Below, in pieces: positions 34,593-42,377 of a DNA stretch of 50,391 nt. The stretch is from NCBI GenBank assembly GCA_938036875.1, contig CALHVX010000136.1:1-50391 (forward strand), read 5' to 3'. Within the stretch, counting starts at the first letter, position 1, and every line of letters begins with the position of its first letter. The notes under the pieces are model-generated. The model saw only the letters and a program-made list of their open reading frames with translations, had not been told where the DNA came from and made no database searches. The position numbers were made by a program, and so were the translations under genes. The stretch is from an uncultured Pseudomonadales bacterium. GTDB taxonomy: Bacteria; Pseudomonadota; Gammaproteobacteria; Pseudomonadales; Azotimanducaceae.

Positions 34593-35147
34593 ATGATGGT
34601 GGCTACAAAGTTTAATGGGTATATAGGTGTTCTGTTGTTGACGCTGGCGGCAATTCCATTACTAGCAGAAGCGAGTGGTAGAAAACGACCACCCAGTGTG
34701 CATTTGAAACCTCCGGTTGCAAATATGCCGATCGCGAAGAAAGCTGCCCGGCCGCCTGAACGACGTAAGAGCGACGTATCGATGCCAAAAGCAGTGCCGG
34801 GTGCGATTAACCAGCCTGCGCCGGCCTATCTTCAACCTGTAACCAAACCATCATCGAATGCAACACCTGCCAACCCGATACTAACGCCGAATAGTTCAGC
34901 CGGCCCTACTCAAGCTGGGCCACCTGTCGTTGTGCCCAGTCAAACTCAACCGCAGGATGCAGGACGTAGGTCTGGACTACCGCCTAGGCTCAGAAGTATC
35001 AGGCTATTCAAGCAAGCCTCCTTGAAAAAATTTGGTCGGTACGCTTATGCCAGCATGAAAAGCATCTTCATAGGGCGGGGGCAAGAAAAGCATTTGCCGC
35101 ACGAGGCATGGCATGTAGTGCAAACCCGAGTCAGGGTAGATAGTTAA
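34593..35147 (+). CDS. Exported proline-rich protein ending in a DUF4157-like HEAWH motif
   Basis: A 184-residue protein with a signal peptide (YIGVLLLTLAAIPLLAEA), a proline-, lysine- and serine-rich disordered middle (residues 30-125), and a C-terminal 55 residues resembling the core of DUF4157 (eCIS-core) domains: GLPPRLR, then YAYASMKSIFIGRGQEKHLP and HEAWHVVQ. His170, Glu171 and His174 form an HExxH zinc-site pattern. The usual domain is longer, so this looks like a compact or reduced version. A strong AAGGAGA ribosome site lies 3 bases before the ATG. Its stop overlaps that of the response regulator on the other strand. It is the last gene of the operon. Confidence 0.75.
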   Translation: MMVATKFNGYIGVLLLTLAAIPLLAEASGRKRPPSVHLKPPVANMPIAKKAARPPERRKSDVSMPKAVPGAINQPAPAYLQPVTKPSSNATPANPILTPNSSAGPTQAGPPVVVPSQTQPQDAGRRSGLPPRLRSIRLFKQASLKKFGRYAYASMKSIFIGRGQEKHLPHEAWHVVQTRVRVDS

Positions 35148-35779
35148 GATGCGTCGAACAAACCGTCTTTGACAGCGCGTGCGAGAAGCTCGGCAGTGGA
35201 ATGCACTCCAAGCTTGCGCATCAAGCTGGTGCGATGCTTATCAACGGTTTTGGGACTGATGTTAAGCACTCGGGCAATCTCTTTGTTCGTTTTTCCTGAA
35301 ACGATCATGCTCAATGTTTGACGTTCGCGATTGGTCATGTCTGGTGTTGCATTGGCATTTTCTATCGACTCAACCAGCTCTGGCGCAACGTAGTGGCCGC
35401 CGTTAAGGATTAAAGGGATTTGTTTTAGGATGTTGGCCGGGTCGGCGGTTTTTGAAAAAATACCCTGGGCACCTGTTTGTAACACGCCGGCCAAGACGCC
35501 GGGTGCAACCACCCCGGTGAACACCAGAATTTTGGTCCCCGGGCTCCATTGAATGAGGTCTGAAAGGATCTCGGCGCCGGAGGCTAAAGGCATGGCAATG
35601 TCGAGGAAGAGTAGGTCCGGCTTAAGTGACTTGACCGAGGTCAAGGTTTCCAAACCATTGCTGGCTTCTGCCACAATGGTGAAGTTGAATGGGTCGTCAG
35701 CAGACGGCTGCTCTAGCGTGTTGCGCAGGGCGTCACGAACGATTTTGTGATCATCAGCAATGATTACGCTGTAAGGCAA
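35144..35779 (-). CDS. NarL/FixJ-type two-component response regulator
   Basis: A 211-residue response regulator. The receiver domain has the acidic pair in IIADDHKIV (Asp9, Asp10), the phosphoacceptor Asp60 in LLFLDIAMP and Lys110 in GIFSKTADP. The C-terminal LuxR/GerE helix-turn-helix reads LTNRERQ-like MTNRERQTLSMI, then TNKEIARVLNISPKTVDKHR. The TTG at 35779 is preferred because it gives the normal length and a standard receiver N terminus. An in-frame GTG at 35872 would add 31 residues and overlap the kinase gene. It is divergent from the kinase and convergent with the MACPF operon, sharing TTAA at 35144-35147. Confidence 0.9.
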   Translation of the reverse strand: MPYSVIIADDHKIVRDALRNTLEQPSADDPFNFTIVAEASNGLETLTSVKSLKPDLLFLDIAMPLASGAEILSDLIQWSPGTKILVFTGVVAPGVLAGVLQTGAQGIFSKTADPANILKQIPLILNGGHYVAPELVESIENANATPDMTNRERQTLSMIVSGKTNKEIARVLNISPKTVDKHRTSLMRKLGVHSTAELLARAVKDGLFDAS

Positions 35780-35822
35780 TAGAGTACGACAATCTAAGTG
35801 AAAGGAAGGTGAAGCTAATCTA

Positions 35823-37343
35823 ATGGACGCAGGTATGAGGCACAAGCAAGTTTTACTGTGGCTGCCTAGCACCTGTGTGGTGTGGCTGTTTAGCGGTTCT
35901 GCTCATGCTGCAGCTCCGAGCCCGCCGTCGCTTGATATCTGGGATGCACTATTTTATGCCTTCTGCCTTATGAGCATCGGTATGTTCAGCGTTGCAGTAG
36001 TGGTGCTGCGTGAGTCCAATTGGCTGTCGTATGCGGTCTATGCATTGGGCCTGTGTTTGCTGATGTCCTCGCTGGATGGGACCCTAGCCTATCTAGTGGA
36101 CGGATCCCCACGTTTTATGGCGGTGGCGCCGCTAATGATTGGTGCGGTGGTGGCTGCCTATGGTTTCACCCATGCGGCGCTGCGCCTAGAGTCGCCTCAC
36201 GCATTTGATGCGCTGCGCATCCCGTTCCTCGGCTTTGGTCTGCTCAACGCACTGCTGGTGCCGGCATTCTTTCTCGTTGATAGCTTGGTACCGCTCTACA
36301 CCATACTAAACACCTGCGTTTTGCTCATGTTTGTAGCGCAACTGTTTCCGCCGTTAACCTGGGTCGATAAGTCTTCGCAGCTGCATCGCGGTTTGATCGC
36401 CGCGCCTGCGGTGTTGGTGGGTTTAGTGATTGGTTTTTACGCCTTACATTTCTTGGGGTCAGGATTCAGTCGCGAGATTCTTGCGCTTGGTGGTCGGGCG
36501 TTGTTTATCGGCCACCTGTTGGTTCTCTTTGTGTTTGTTGTCTTGCACGCCTTGGATCATGTGCAGAGCTATCAAAAGGCGATAAGTGATGCTGAGATTG
36601 CTGCCCGCAAAGCGGCTGAAGATGCGTTGGCATTGGAGCGTGGGGAGCGCGAGTTTGAGCGGGTGAAGGTGGAGGCGCTACGCAGCAGTCGTCAGTTGGC
36701 TGAGGCATCCCATGATTTACGTCAGCCCATATTTGCCCTACGGGAGGCGATGAACGGATTGCAGGTTGCCCATCCACAGCAAGACAACGCTAGGTTAGTG
36801 CAGACCATCGACTACTTGGACCAACTGGCTAGCCGATATTTGGCCAGCAGTGGCGTCGAGGGTGGTGATACTGACGATGAGTTATCGAAGACGACAGAAG
36901 GGTTGGAGCGGATTAGCGCGGATTTACTGTTAACCACAGTAGAGCATATGTTTGCTGCTCAAGCCGAAAGTAAGGGTGTGACGCTACGAGTGCGTTCTGT
37001 GTCCGCCGAGGTGCTAACCAATCCGCTGGTGATGGTGCGAGCCTTGAGCAATTTGGTTATGAACGCGCTGCAACATGCCCAGGCAACCAAGTTACTGGTA
37101 ACGGCGCGCCGATGTAGGGGGAGTATTCGGTTTTCGGTACGTGACAACGGGATTGGCATGTCTGCGGCAGTAGCCGCTGGTGTCATTGAACTGGGTGCCA
37201 GGGGCGAAGCGTCTGACGGACATGGCCTTGGGCTTTCCATCGTAAGAGGGTTGATGGACGAGTATGGCTATTGTTTTGTGCTCAGTTCAATTGAGGGGGA
37301 AGGTACAGAGGCGCAGATTTCGATTCCTGTTAGCCCAGTGTAA
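35823..37343 (+). CDS. Membrane sensor histidine kinase
   Basis: A 506-residue histidine kinase. The N terminus has a signal-like segment, then about seven hydrophobic helices (residues 40-245) in the style of 7TM sensor regions, a coiled coil (255-290), and a dimerization helix with phosphoacceptor His297 in ASHDLRQPIFALREA. The ATPase part has the N box (LVMNALQHA), VRDNGIGMS and GHGLGLSIVRGL. The SHDLRQP motif is typical of one kinase subfamily. It is divergent from the response regulator at 43 bases, so the two form a two-component pair. What it senses is unknown, and control of the MACPF operon is inferred from position. Confidence 0.93.
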   Translation: MDAGMRHKQVLLWLPSTCVVWLFSGSAHAAAPSPPSLDIWDALFYAFCLMSIGMFSVAVVVLRESNWLSYAVYALGLCLLMSSLDGTLAYLVDGSPRFMAVAPLMIGAVVAAYGFTHAALRLESPHAFDALRIPFLGFGLLNALLVPAFFLVDSLVPLYTILNTCVLLMFVAQLFPPLTWVDKSSQLHRGLIAAPAVLVGLVIGFYALHFLGSGFSREILALGGRALFIGHLLVLFVFVVLHALDHVQSYQKAISDAEIAARKAAEDALALERGEREFERVKVEALRSSRQLAEASHDLRQPIFALREAMNGLQVAHPQQDNARLVQTIDYLDQLASRYLASSGVEGGDTDDELSKTTEGLERISADLLLTTVEHMFAAQAESKGVTLRVRSVSAEVLTNPLVMVRALSNLVMNALQHAQATKLLVTARRCRGSIRFSVRDNGIGMSAAVAAGVIELGARGEASDGHGLGLSIVRGLMDEYGYCFVLSSIEGEGTEAQISIPVSPV

Positions 37344-37475
37344 GCTAGGCCCATACCGGTAACCTGCAGCGGGCGCATCATCAATACTGAAATACTCTGT
37401 GTAACCTGTCGGCGGGCTGATCTTTCCGCAGAGTCTGAGCTGCCTTTTTGTCGAGACTGTCTGCTTGAGATTGGC
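37344..37475 (+). other. Zinc-ribbon-like coding extension without a standard start codon
   Basis: The frame of the small membrane protein below stays open back to the kinase stop (37341-37343). It encodes ILCVTCRRADLSAE, then LPFCRDCLLEIG, a CxxC-x13-CxxC pair typical of short zinc ribbons. No ATG, GTG or TTG lies in frame before the first cysteine pair. An ATC or ATA start, read-through of the kinase TAA, or a base change could explain it. Confidence 0.45.
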
Positions 37476-37736
37476 ATGGGTAGGCGCCGGCGCGATCTAG
37501 TGTTGTTGGTGCTGATTTGGCTGCCTGTTGTCTTCTATGCTTGGCTGGCGCTTAGCAATCCAGAGCTTGAAGGGGTATGGCGCTTTGCGGCTATTGCGCC
37601 AGCGGTACTCATCGGGTTGTTTCTATCAGCGTTCTGCTATCAGGGCATCGTAGATGCAAAGCGCCTTAAAAACGGCTTGGTAACCCCAACCCTGCGTTTG
37701 TTGGCTCAGCGGCGGCTGGCTAAGCTGAGTGATTGA
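37476..37736 (+). CDS. Small membrane protein, unknown; may begin upstream
   Basis: From the ATG at 37476 this is an 86-residue protein with a basic start (MGRRRRD) and two hydrophobic helices (LVLLVLIWLPVVFYAWLAL and FAAIAPAVLIGLFLSAFCY), followed by a basic C-terminal tail. By the positive-inside rule both ends face the cytoplasm. The same frame extends upstream through a zinc-ribbon-like CxxC...CxxC segment, so the natural product may be about 120 residues, with a cytoplasmic zinc ribbon on a two-helix anchor. A weak GAG lies 7 bases before this ATG. No family is recognised. Confidence 0.55.
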   Translation: MGRRRRDLVLLVLIWLPVVFYAWLALSNPELEGVWRFAAIAPAVLIGLFLSAFCYQGIVDAKRLKNGLVTPTLRLLAQRRLAKLSD

Positions 37737-37742
37737 CAGCGC

Positions 37743-38912
37743 TTAAGCTAGGCTATTCATGAGCTCAGTCAACGACGGCGCAAAACGCTCACCCATGCGG
37801 ATATAGCCTGCCGGGTTTGGATGCAGATCATCCGGTAGATCTTGCGCATCGGCAGCGCCAAACAGTTCCAGCCCATCCAAGTAGTGCAATGCCCTGTCAC
37901 CTTGCGCCTGGCGCTGGGTGACCACTTCAAGCAAAATCTCACGAACCCGGGTTAAGGTGAGGCAGCCTTGGCGCAGATCGTTGTGTCCTTCGATGGTGAC
38001 GAATTTACCGGCCTTGTTTGGCACCGTTGGTCCAGGGTGAGTCTCTGCACTCGGGCAATAGATGGGTGAGATCAACATCAGCGGCGTGTGGGGCTTGCCT
38101 TCGCGAATGGTGTCCAAAAAGCCGTGTAATGCAGAAACGAAGACCCGCTCGCGCATGGAATCCATGTTGATGACGTTAATACCGACTTTGGCGCTGATGA
38201 CATCGGCATCGCTGTCGCGAATGGTACGGGCCACAAACGGATCCAGGTGGCATTGCCCACCAAAGCCAAGGCTGTGAAGGTTGGCGCCTGCAAGTCGGGC
38301 AGCAACGGCAGGCCAGACCTTGGCGGGCTCGTCAGCCTCCATGCAGTGGCTGATGGAGCTGCCGTAGTGTATCCAAGTCGGTTGGTTATTGGGTTGTGCC
38401 GATTGCAGCTGTGCGCCTTGGTTTAGGTGCAGTTGGCGCAATTCAACAAAAGCGTTGTGCGGTAACCACAGTTCGAACTGGGTCATGGTGCCAGGTAAGT
38501 CATCAAACCAAAGTGTGTCCGGCTCGCCTCGCTCCAAGGTAAATTCGCCGTTCCGTTTGGGATCGAGCACTATGCAGTTACCTGCAGCAGAATCAGCCCG
38601 CAGCAATTGCTTGTCGTATTCAAGGTTCAGTGTGATTTTACGGCGTGTCGCAGGTGGGGTTACCAAATTGGTGCCATGAAAGGTCAGCCCCAGCTTGGTT
38701 GCATCGCTGGCAAATCTAAGACGAACGCCGGATGGCATGCGTACTATGGTGTCCATTAGGACCGGTACTTGGGGTCGGGTCCAGCTTGGTAATCGCCTTG
38801 GGCTGATGCCCTTGGGCCTCGAATCAAAATCTAAGGCGCCGATGGCGTCCACGGTGTTTGCTAGTAATTCGGGTACTTCGAAGCTTTCGGTTGTTTGGTT
38901 TTGCTCGGCCAT
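37743..38912 (-). CDS. SGNH/GDSL hydrolase family protein
   Basis: A 389-residue esterase-type protein. An N-terminal beta-rich domain of about 170 residues precedes the SGNH domain. Block I reads YGSSISH (nucleophile serine in GSS), block II is LGFGGQCHLD, block III is KVGINVIN with the conserved asparagine, and block V is DDLHPNPAGY, supplying the catalytic Asp and His. The family removes acyl or acetyl groups from sugars and lipids. No signal peptide is visible. A GGGGAAAACC ribosome region precedes the ATG. It is a single gene, divergent from an MFS carrier across an AT-rich gap. Confidence 0.88.
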   Translation of the reverse strand: MAEQNQTTESFEVPELLANTVDAIGALDFDSRPKGISPRRLPSWTRPQVPVLMDTIVRMPSGVRLRFASDATKLGLTFHGTNLVTPPATRRKITLNLEYDKQLLRADSAAGNCIVLDPKRNGEFTLERGEPDTLWFDDLPGTMTQFELWLPHNAFVELRQLHLNQGAQLQSAQPNNQPTWIHYGSSISHCMEADEPAKVWPAVAARLAGANLHSLGFGGQCHLDPFVARTIRDSDADVISAKVGINVINMDSMRERVFVSALHGFLDTIREGKPHTPLMLISPIYCPSAETHPGPTVPNKAGKFVTIEGHNDLRQGCLTLTRVREILLEVVTQRQAQGDRALHYLDGLELFGAADAQDLPDDLHPNPAGYIRMGERFAPSLTELMNSLA

Positions 38913-38994
38913 TGGTTTTCCCCTAGTTCCGGGCGTCAGCTTAGCGCTTGGCTTTGTGGGGAGCTAGGTTTGCTCTTGAAAGCTTGGATGACTC

Positions 38995-39056
38995 CGTAAA
39001 TTTATAATAAAAACATAAGGTTACGTAATAAATATAAAATAATTATCTGAAAAATT
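38995..39056. promoter_or_regulatory. AT-rich intergenic island
   Basis: About 60 bases are nearly all A and T, against a moderate-GC background. They include TATAAT at 39003-39008 and the palindrome TTACGTAA. The site lies between two divergent genes, where promoters are expected. The island could be an UP element or a nucleoid-protein site; no complete -35/-10 pair with good spacing was found. Confidence 0.35.
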
Positions 39057-39193
39057 CGCGCGCTACCTACCGGATTCGTCTGCGCTTCTTTGACCGAGCA
39101 ACCTTGTGAGCCAAGGTTACTTTTACGCTCAGCTTACTAAGGGCTCAGGTTTCACCTAAGCTGTCGGCTGTTTTATTGGTGGCGGCAGTACAA

Positions 39194-40417
39194 ATGCAGG
39201 CGGGACTCCGTTGGTACTTGGGTAGTACTGCTCTGTTTTTAGTGCCATCGGGTATTCAGATGGTGCTCTATCCCTGGCTTGTTGCCATCTATCTGCAAGA
39301 GACGCCAGAGCGCGTTGGCATTGCAGCGATGGCGAGCCAAATCCCTATGCTGTTTTTGATTCTGTGGGGTGGGTTGGTTGGTGACCGGTTTGATCAACAG
39401 CGACTGCTTGTGCGTTTGCAGCTCGCAATGGCTATCCCACCATTGATCATGGCGTACTTGGCGTATGCCGAACAACTTACCTTTGGCTTGCTCTTTGTGT
39501 GGGCCATGGTGGGGGGCACCTTTGCTGCTTTTGTGCAGCCCACTCGGGATGCGTTGCTGAATCGGGTTGCCGGTGACCAAGTTCAGCGGGTAGTGACACT
39601 CGCTATTGGCGTGCAGTTTGGTGTGCAGATAGTAGGCTTTGGTATTGGTTCTCTCGCTGCAACGACAGGTGTTCCTATCCTGCTGATCACCCAAAGCATG
39701 TTTTTTCTTGCCGCAACTTTGGCCACTCGAAGAATTCCATTGGCGCCCTTGGCGGCGAAGCCTGCGTCCAGCACCGGTGCGCTGGCAGCCATAGGCGAGG
39801 GCGTACGCATTGCTTGGGCCTCGCCCGGCATTCGCCCAGCGGTGATTCAAGTCTTTGCGGTGGGTATGTTTTTTGCTGGCACTTACATCGTGCTGTTGCC
39901 CTTGATGGTGCGAGATCTATATCAGGGAAGCTCGGGGGGCATTGCACTGGCGTTCGCCTCTAACATGCTGGGTACCATCACCAGCATCTTTTTTATGATG
40001 CGCCGGAGCCGAGTGGAGCGACCTGGACGATTGTTGATTTGTGGAAGCTTGATCAGCCTGTCGGTGCTGAGCTTGTTGATGCTGCCGTTACCCATCTGGG
40101 GCTTCTACTTTGTGGTGTACCTGTGGGGTGCCTGTGGCGGGGTCAGCATGGCAATGTCGCGCTCCATAGTTCAGGAGCTATCGCCAGAATCGCATCGTGC
40201 GCGGCTGATGTCTGTGTACTCGATGGGCATGATGGGCGGTATGCCTATCGGAAGCTTGTTGTTGGGTTGGTGTGTTGGTCAGTTTGGTACTCGAGAAGCC
40301 GTGCTAGTGCCAGTTTTGGGCATGTTGGTTGTGACCTTGGGCTTAGCCTTTGCCACCCAGCTGTGGCAGGTGCGAAGTGAGTGGGGTCAGACCCAGGTGC
40401 CAGAGTCAAACGCCTAG
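39194..40417 (+). CDS. MFS transporter
   Basis: A 407-residue major facilitator of the DHA3/EntS-like style, with about twelve membrane helices. Motif A appears as LWGGLVGDRFDQQRLLVRLQ near residue 60. Family members export drugs or siderophores, but the substrate here is unknown. The ATG at 39194 is preferred; a TTG at 39176 and a GTG at 39179 are in frame, and none has a clear ribosome site. The last ten residues (GQTQVPESNA) are encoded by the left arm of the REP-like palindrome copy C, so the repeat has supplied the gene's end. Confidence 0.85.
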   Translation: MQAGLRWYLGSTALFLVPSGIQMVLYPWLVAIYLQETPERVGIAAMASQIPMLFLILWGGLVGDRFDQQRLLVRLQLAMAIPPLIMAYLAYAEQLTFGLLFVWAMVGGTFAAFVQPTRDALLNRVAGDQVQRVVTLAIGVQFGVQIVGFGIGSLAATTGVPILLITQSMFFLAATLATRRIPLAPLAAKPASSTGALAAIGEGVRIAWASPGIRPAVIQVFAVGMFFAGTYIVLLPLMVRDLYQGSSGGIALAFASNMLGTITSIFFMMRRSRVERPGRLLICGSLISLSVLSLLMLPLPIWGFYFVVYLWGACGGVSMAMSRSIVQELSPESHRARLMSVYSMGMMGGMPIGSLLLGWCVGQFGTREAVLVPVLGMLVVTLGLAFATQLWQVRSEWGQTQVPESNA

Positions 40418-40480
40418 AGCAATGCAACCTCGTCCTTATGTAGGAACAAGGTTTCACCCTGGCACCTGGGTCTGACCCCA
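40382..40480. repeat. REP-like palindrome, copy C (22-bp perfect inverted repeat)
   Basis: The arms at 40382-40403 and 40459-40480 are perfect 22-base inverted copies, beginning TGGGGTCAGACCC and ending GGGTCTGACCCCA, with a 55-base loop. Compared with copy B, both arms changed together at two positions (AGCCAAG/CTTGGCT versus ACCCAGG/CCTGGGT), which keeps the pairing. It lies between convergent MFS genes, overlaps the stop of the first, and may end transcription from both sides. Confidence 0.8.
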
Positions 40481-40511
40481 TTGTTCGGACCCCACCCTTC
40501 GGCGCCAGGAT

Positions 40512-41843
40512 TCAATGCGCAAACTTTAGGTAAGGCTTGCGTCCCAGTGCCAGCAGGCCGATTGCTACGGGGCCCATGGCCAGGGCTACCACCGCCAATG
40601 ACATGGCCACGGACTTTGGATCGGCAAAGATATAGTCGGTGCACAAGGCAACCAGGGTAGGGCCGAACGCTAGACCCAAAACATTTGTCGTTACCACGTA
40701 CATGCCATTGACCACGCCGCGCATGGCGTTTGGCGTGACCTCTTGCATGGTTGTGGTGACCAACGCTAAGGGTAAAGTAACGCTAAAACTCGCGCAGCCG
40801 ATGAACACTAACGCGACCGACCCGCTAGCCACCAATGGTAGGCAGGCGAGGCTCAGCATTGCTGCCGCCGCACCAAAGATACCGACTAAGAAGGTTGCAT
40901 CTTGTCGGCCATGCTCACGCAAGTACCGCGCAATAAAGGGGCCACTGAACACGCCAGCGGATCCGGTAAGCAGCGCAACCACACCATAACGCCGTCCCGC
41001 ATCAGCCAGGTCCCATTCGAAGACCCTGACCAGAATGGTTGGTACCCAAGATTGCAGTCCGTACAACATGATCACGATAAACGGCACACCCAAATGCAGA
41101 GCCGCGTAAAGGCGCCAGTGGGAGCGGATGTATTGCCAAACTTCGGCCCAAGGTGGCACGGCGACGCCAACTCGCCCCTGACGTTTGGGTTCACGTAACA
41201 AAGCAAAAGCTGCCGCAATAAGGATGCCTGGAAGACCCACCATCACAAAAGTGAATTGCCATGGTTTGAGATCACCAATGAGGGGCAAGCTGATGCTGTC
41301 GACCGTTTGCGACCAGTCGAGTATTTGTGCACCCGCAATCATGGCCAGGCCTGCGCCGAGATAAGGTCCCATGAGATACACGCTGATTGGGCGTGCCAGT
41401 CGGTCCGGGTGAAAGTAGTCGGCCAACACAGACCAAGCACCAGGGGTTAGTGCGGCTTCTCCTGCGCCCACACCCAGTCGTGCGGCCAGCAATTGGTTGT
41501 AGGTTTGGGACAGACCACAACCAACGGTTGCGCTGCTCCAGACTAAGATGCCGATGATCATGATGCGCATGCGATTAAAACGATCGACCAGGCGACCTAT
41601 AGGCACGCTCATGGCTACGTAAGTAATGACAAAGGCGAACCCTTGGAGAAAGCTGATCTGGGTGTCGCTGATCTCTAGGTCCGCCTGGATCGGCTCAACC
41701 AACAGGTTTAACACCTGGCGGTCAACAAACGAAAAGGTGAAGCCGACCAATAGGGTGAAGGTCACCCACCAGCCATAGCGTTCTGAGGGCCAGTCTGCGG
41801 TTGCTGCGGGTTCTGGGTTAGTAGCCAAGTATTCGTTCCTCAC
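40512..41843 (-). CDS. MFS transporter (OPA/spinster-like)
   Basis: A 443-residue major facilitator with about twelve membrane segments. Motif A is PIGRLVDRFNRMRIMIIGI near residue 100, preceded by SFVDRQVLNLLVEPIQADL, which is typical of the spinster/ACS-like carriers found with aromatic or organic-acid catabolism. It overlaps the upstream SnoaL-like gene by 26 bases if it starts at the GTG (41843). A TTG at 41828, with GAGGA about eight bases upstream, is the alternative. It is the last gene of the ALDH-SnoaL-MFS operon. The substrate is probably the operon's organic compound. Confidence 0.88.
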   Translation of the reverse strand: MRNEYLATNPEPAATADWPSERYGWWVTFTLLVGFTFSFVDRQVLNLLVEPIQADLEISDTQISFLQGFAFVITYVAMSVPIGRLVDRFNRMRIMIIGILVWSSATVGCGLSQTYNQLLAARLGVGAGEAALTPGAWSVLADYFHPDRLARPISVYLMGPYLGAGLAMIAGAQILDWSQTVDSISLPLIGDLKPWQFTFVMVGLPGILIAAAFALLREPKRQGRVGVAVPPWAEVWQYIRSHWRLYAALHLGVPFIVIMLYGLQSWVPTILVRVFEWDLADAGRRYGVVALLTGSAGVFSGPFIARYLREHGRQDATFLVGIFGAAAAMLSLACLPLVASGSVALVFIGCASFSVTLPLALVTTTMQEVTPNAMRGVVNGMYVVTTNVLGLAFGPTLVALCTDYIFADPKSVAMSLAVVALAMGPVAIGLLALGRKPYLKFAH

Positions 41844-42375
41844 CGCTAACGTGCTCTAGGTTCATGGCGCAGATCTGCCAGCCTCGGTCTGGGTGGAAGG
41901 TTACCTCGTCGTGGTAAGTCCCCATCACCAAACGCAAACGTTGGTCCGGCCAAGCGTGCCATGCTTGGAGATAGCTCTTCATGTTGGCTGCCCCAGCTTT
42001 AAAGACCGCTGGCTCGCTTTGGATAGGGTCCCACTCAACTTGGGTAAATCGAACAAGCTGCGAGCCGATCAAGTGTTGGGTTGCTTGGTAAGCGTGAAGC
42101 GCATGGCGTGCCACATCTGCCCAGGCATCTGGACCTTTTCCTGCCAGCATTTTGGTGGTGGCACCGCTGACCTGAATGTCCGCATCTGGTGTGAATATCT
42201 CGTGGTATATATCCAGGCCGTATTGTTGGGCTTGTGCATCGTCCACCTTGCCAAGCGCATCCGTCGCGTGTGCGTACAAGCGGCGTAGGCTGGTGATCTG
42301 CTCTTGGGCTAGCACTAGCGCACTTTGTTGTGCGGTGGTATTGGCGAATCGCTTTGCTTCGAGAATGGTTGTCAT
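41818..42375 (-). CDS. SnoaL-like / NTF2-like protein
   Basis: A 185-residue protein with an NTF2-like layout: an N-terminal helix with ITSLRRLYAHATDAL, DIYHEIFTPDADIQVSG, then a beta sheet with MGTYHDEVTFHPDRGWQICAMNLEHV. It is the long SnoaL_4 type, common as an isomerase, dehydratase or accessory in aromatic and steroid-like pathways. No catalytic residue can be named. It starts 2 bases after the aldehyde dehydrogenase stop and overlaps the following MFS gene, so the three genes are clearly co-transcribed. Confidence 0.82.
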   Translation of the reverse strand: MTTILEAKRFANTTAQQSALVLAQEQITSLRRLYAHATDALGKVDDAQAQQYGLDIYHEIFTPDADIQVSGATTKMLAGKGPDAWADVARHALHAYQATQHLIGSQLVRFTQVEWDPIQSEPAVFKAGAANMKSYLQAWHAWPDQRLRLVMGTYHDEVTFHPDRGWQICAMNLEHVSGEERILGY

Positions 42376-42377
42376 TG

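Noticed and set aside
35780-35872. GTG start giving a 31-residue extension of the response regulator
   Set aside because: It would overlap the kinase gene and precede a normal receiver N terminus.
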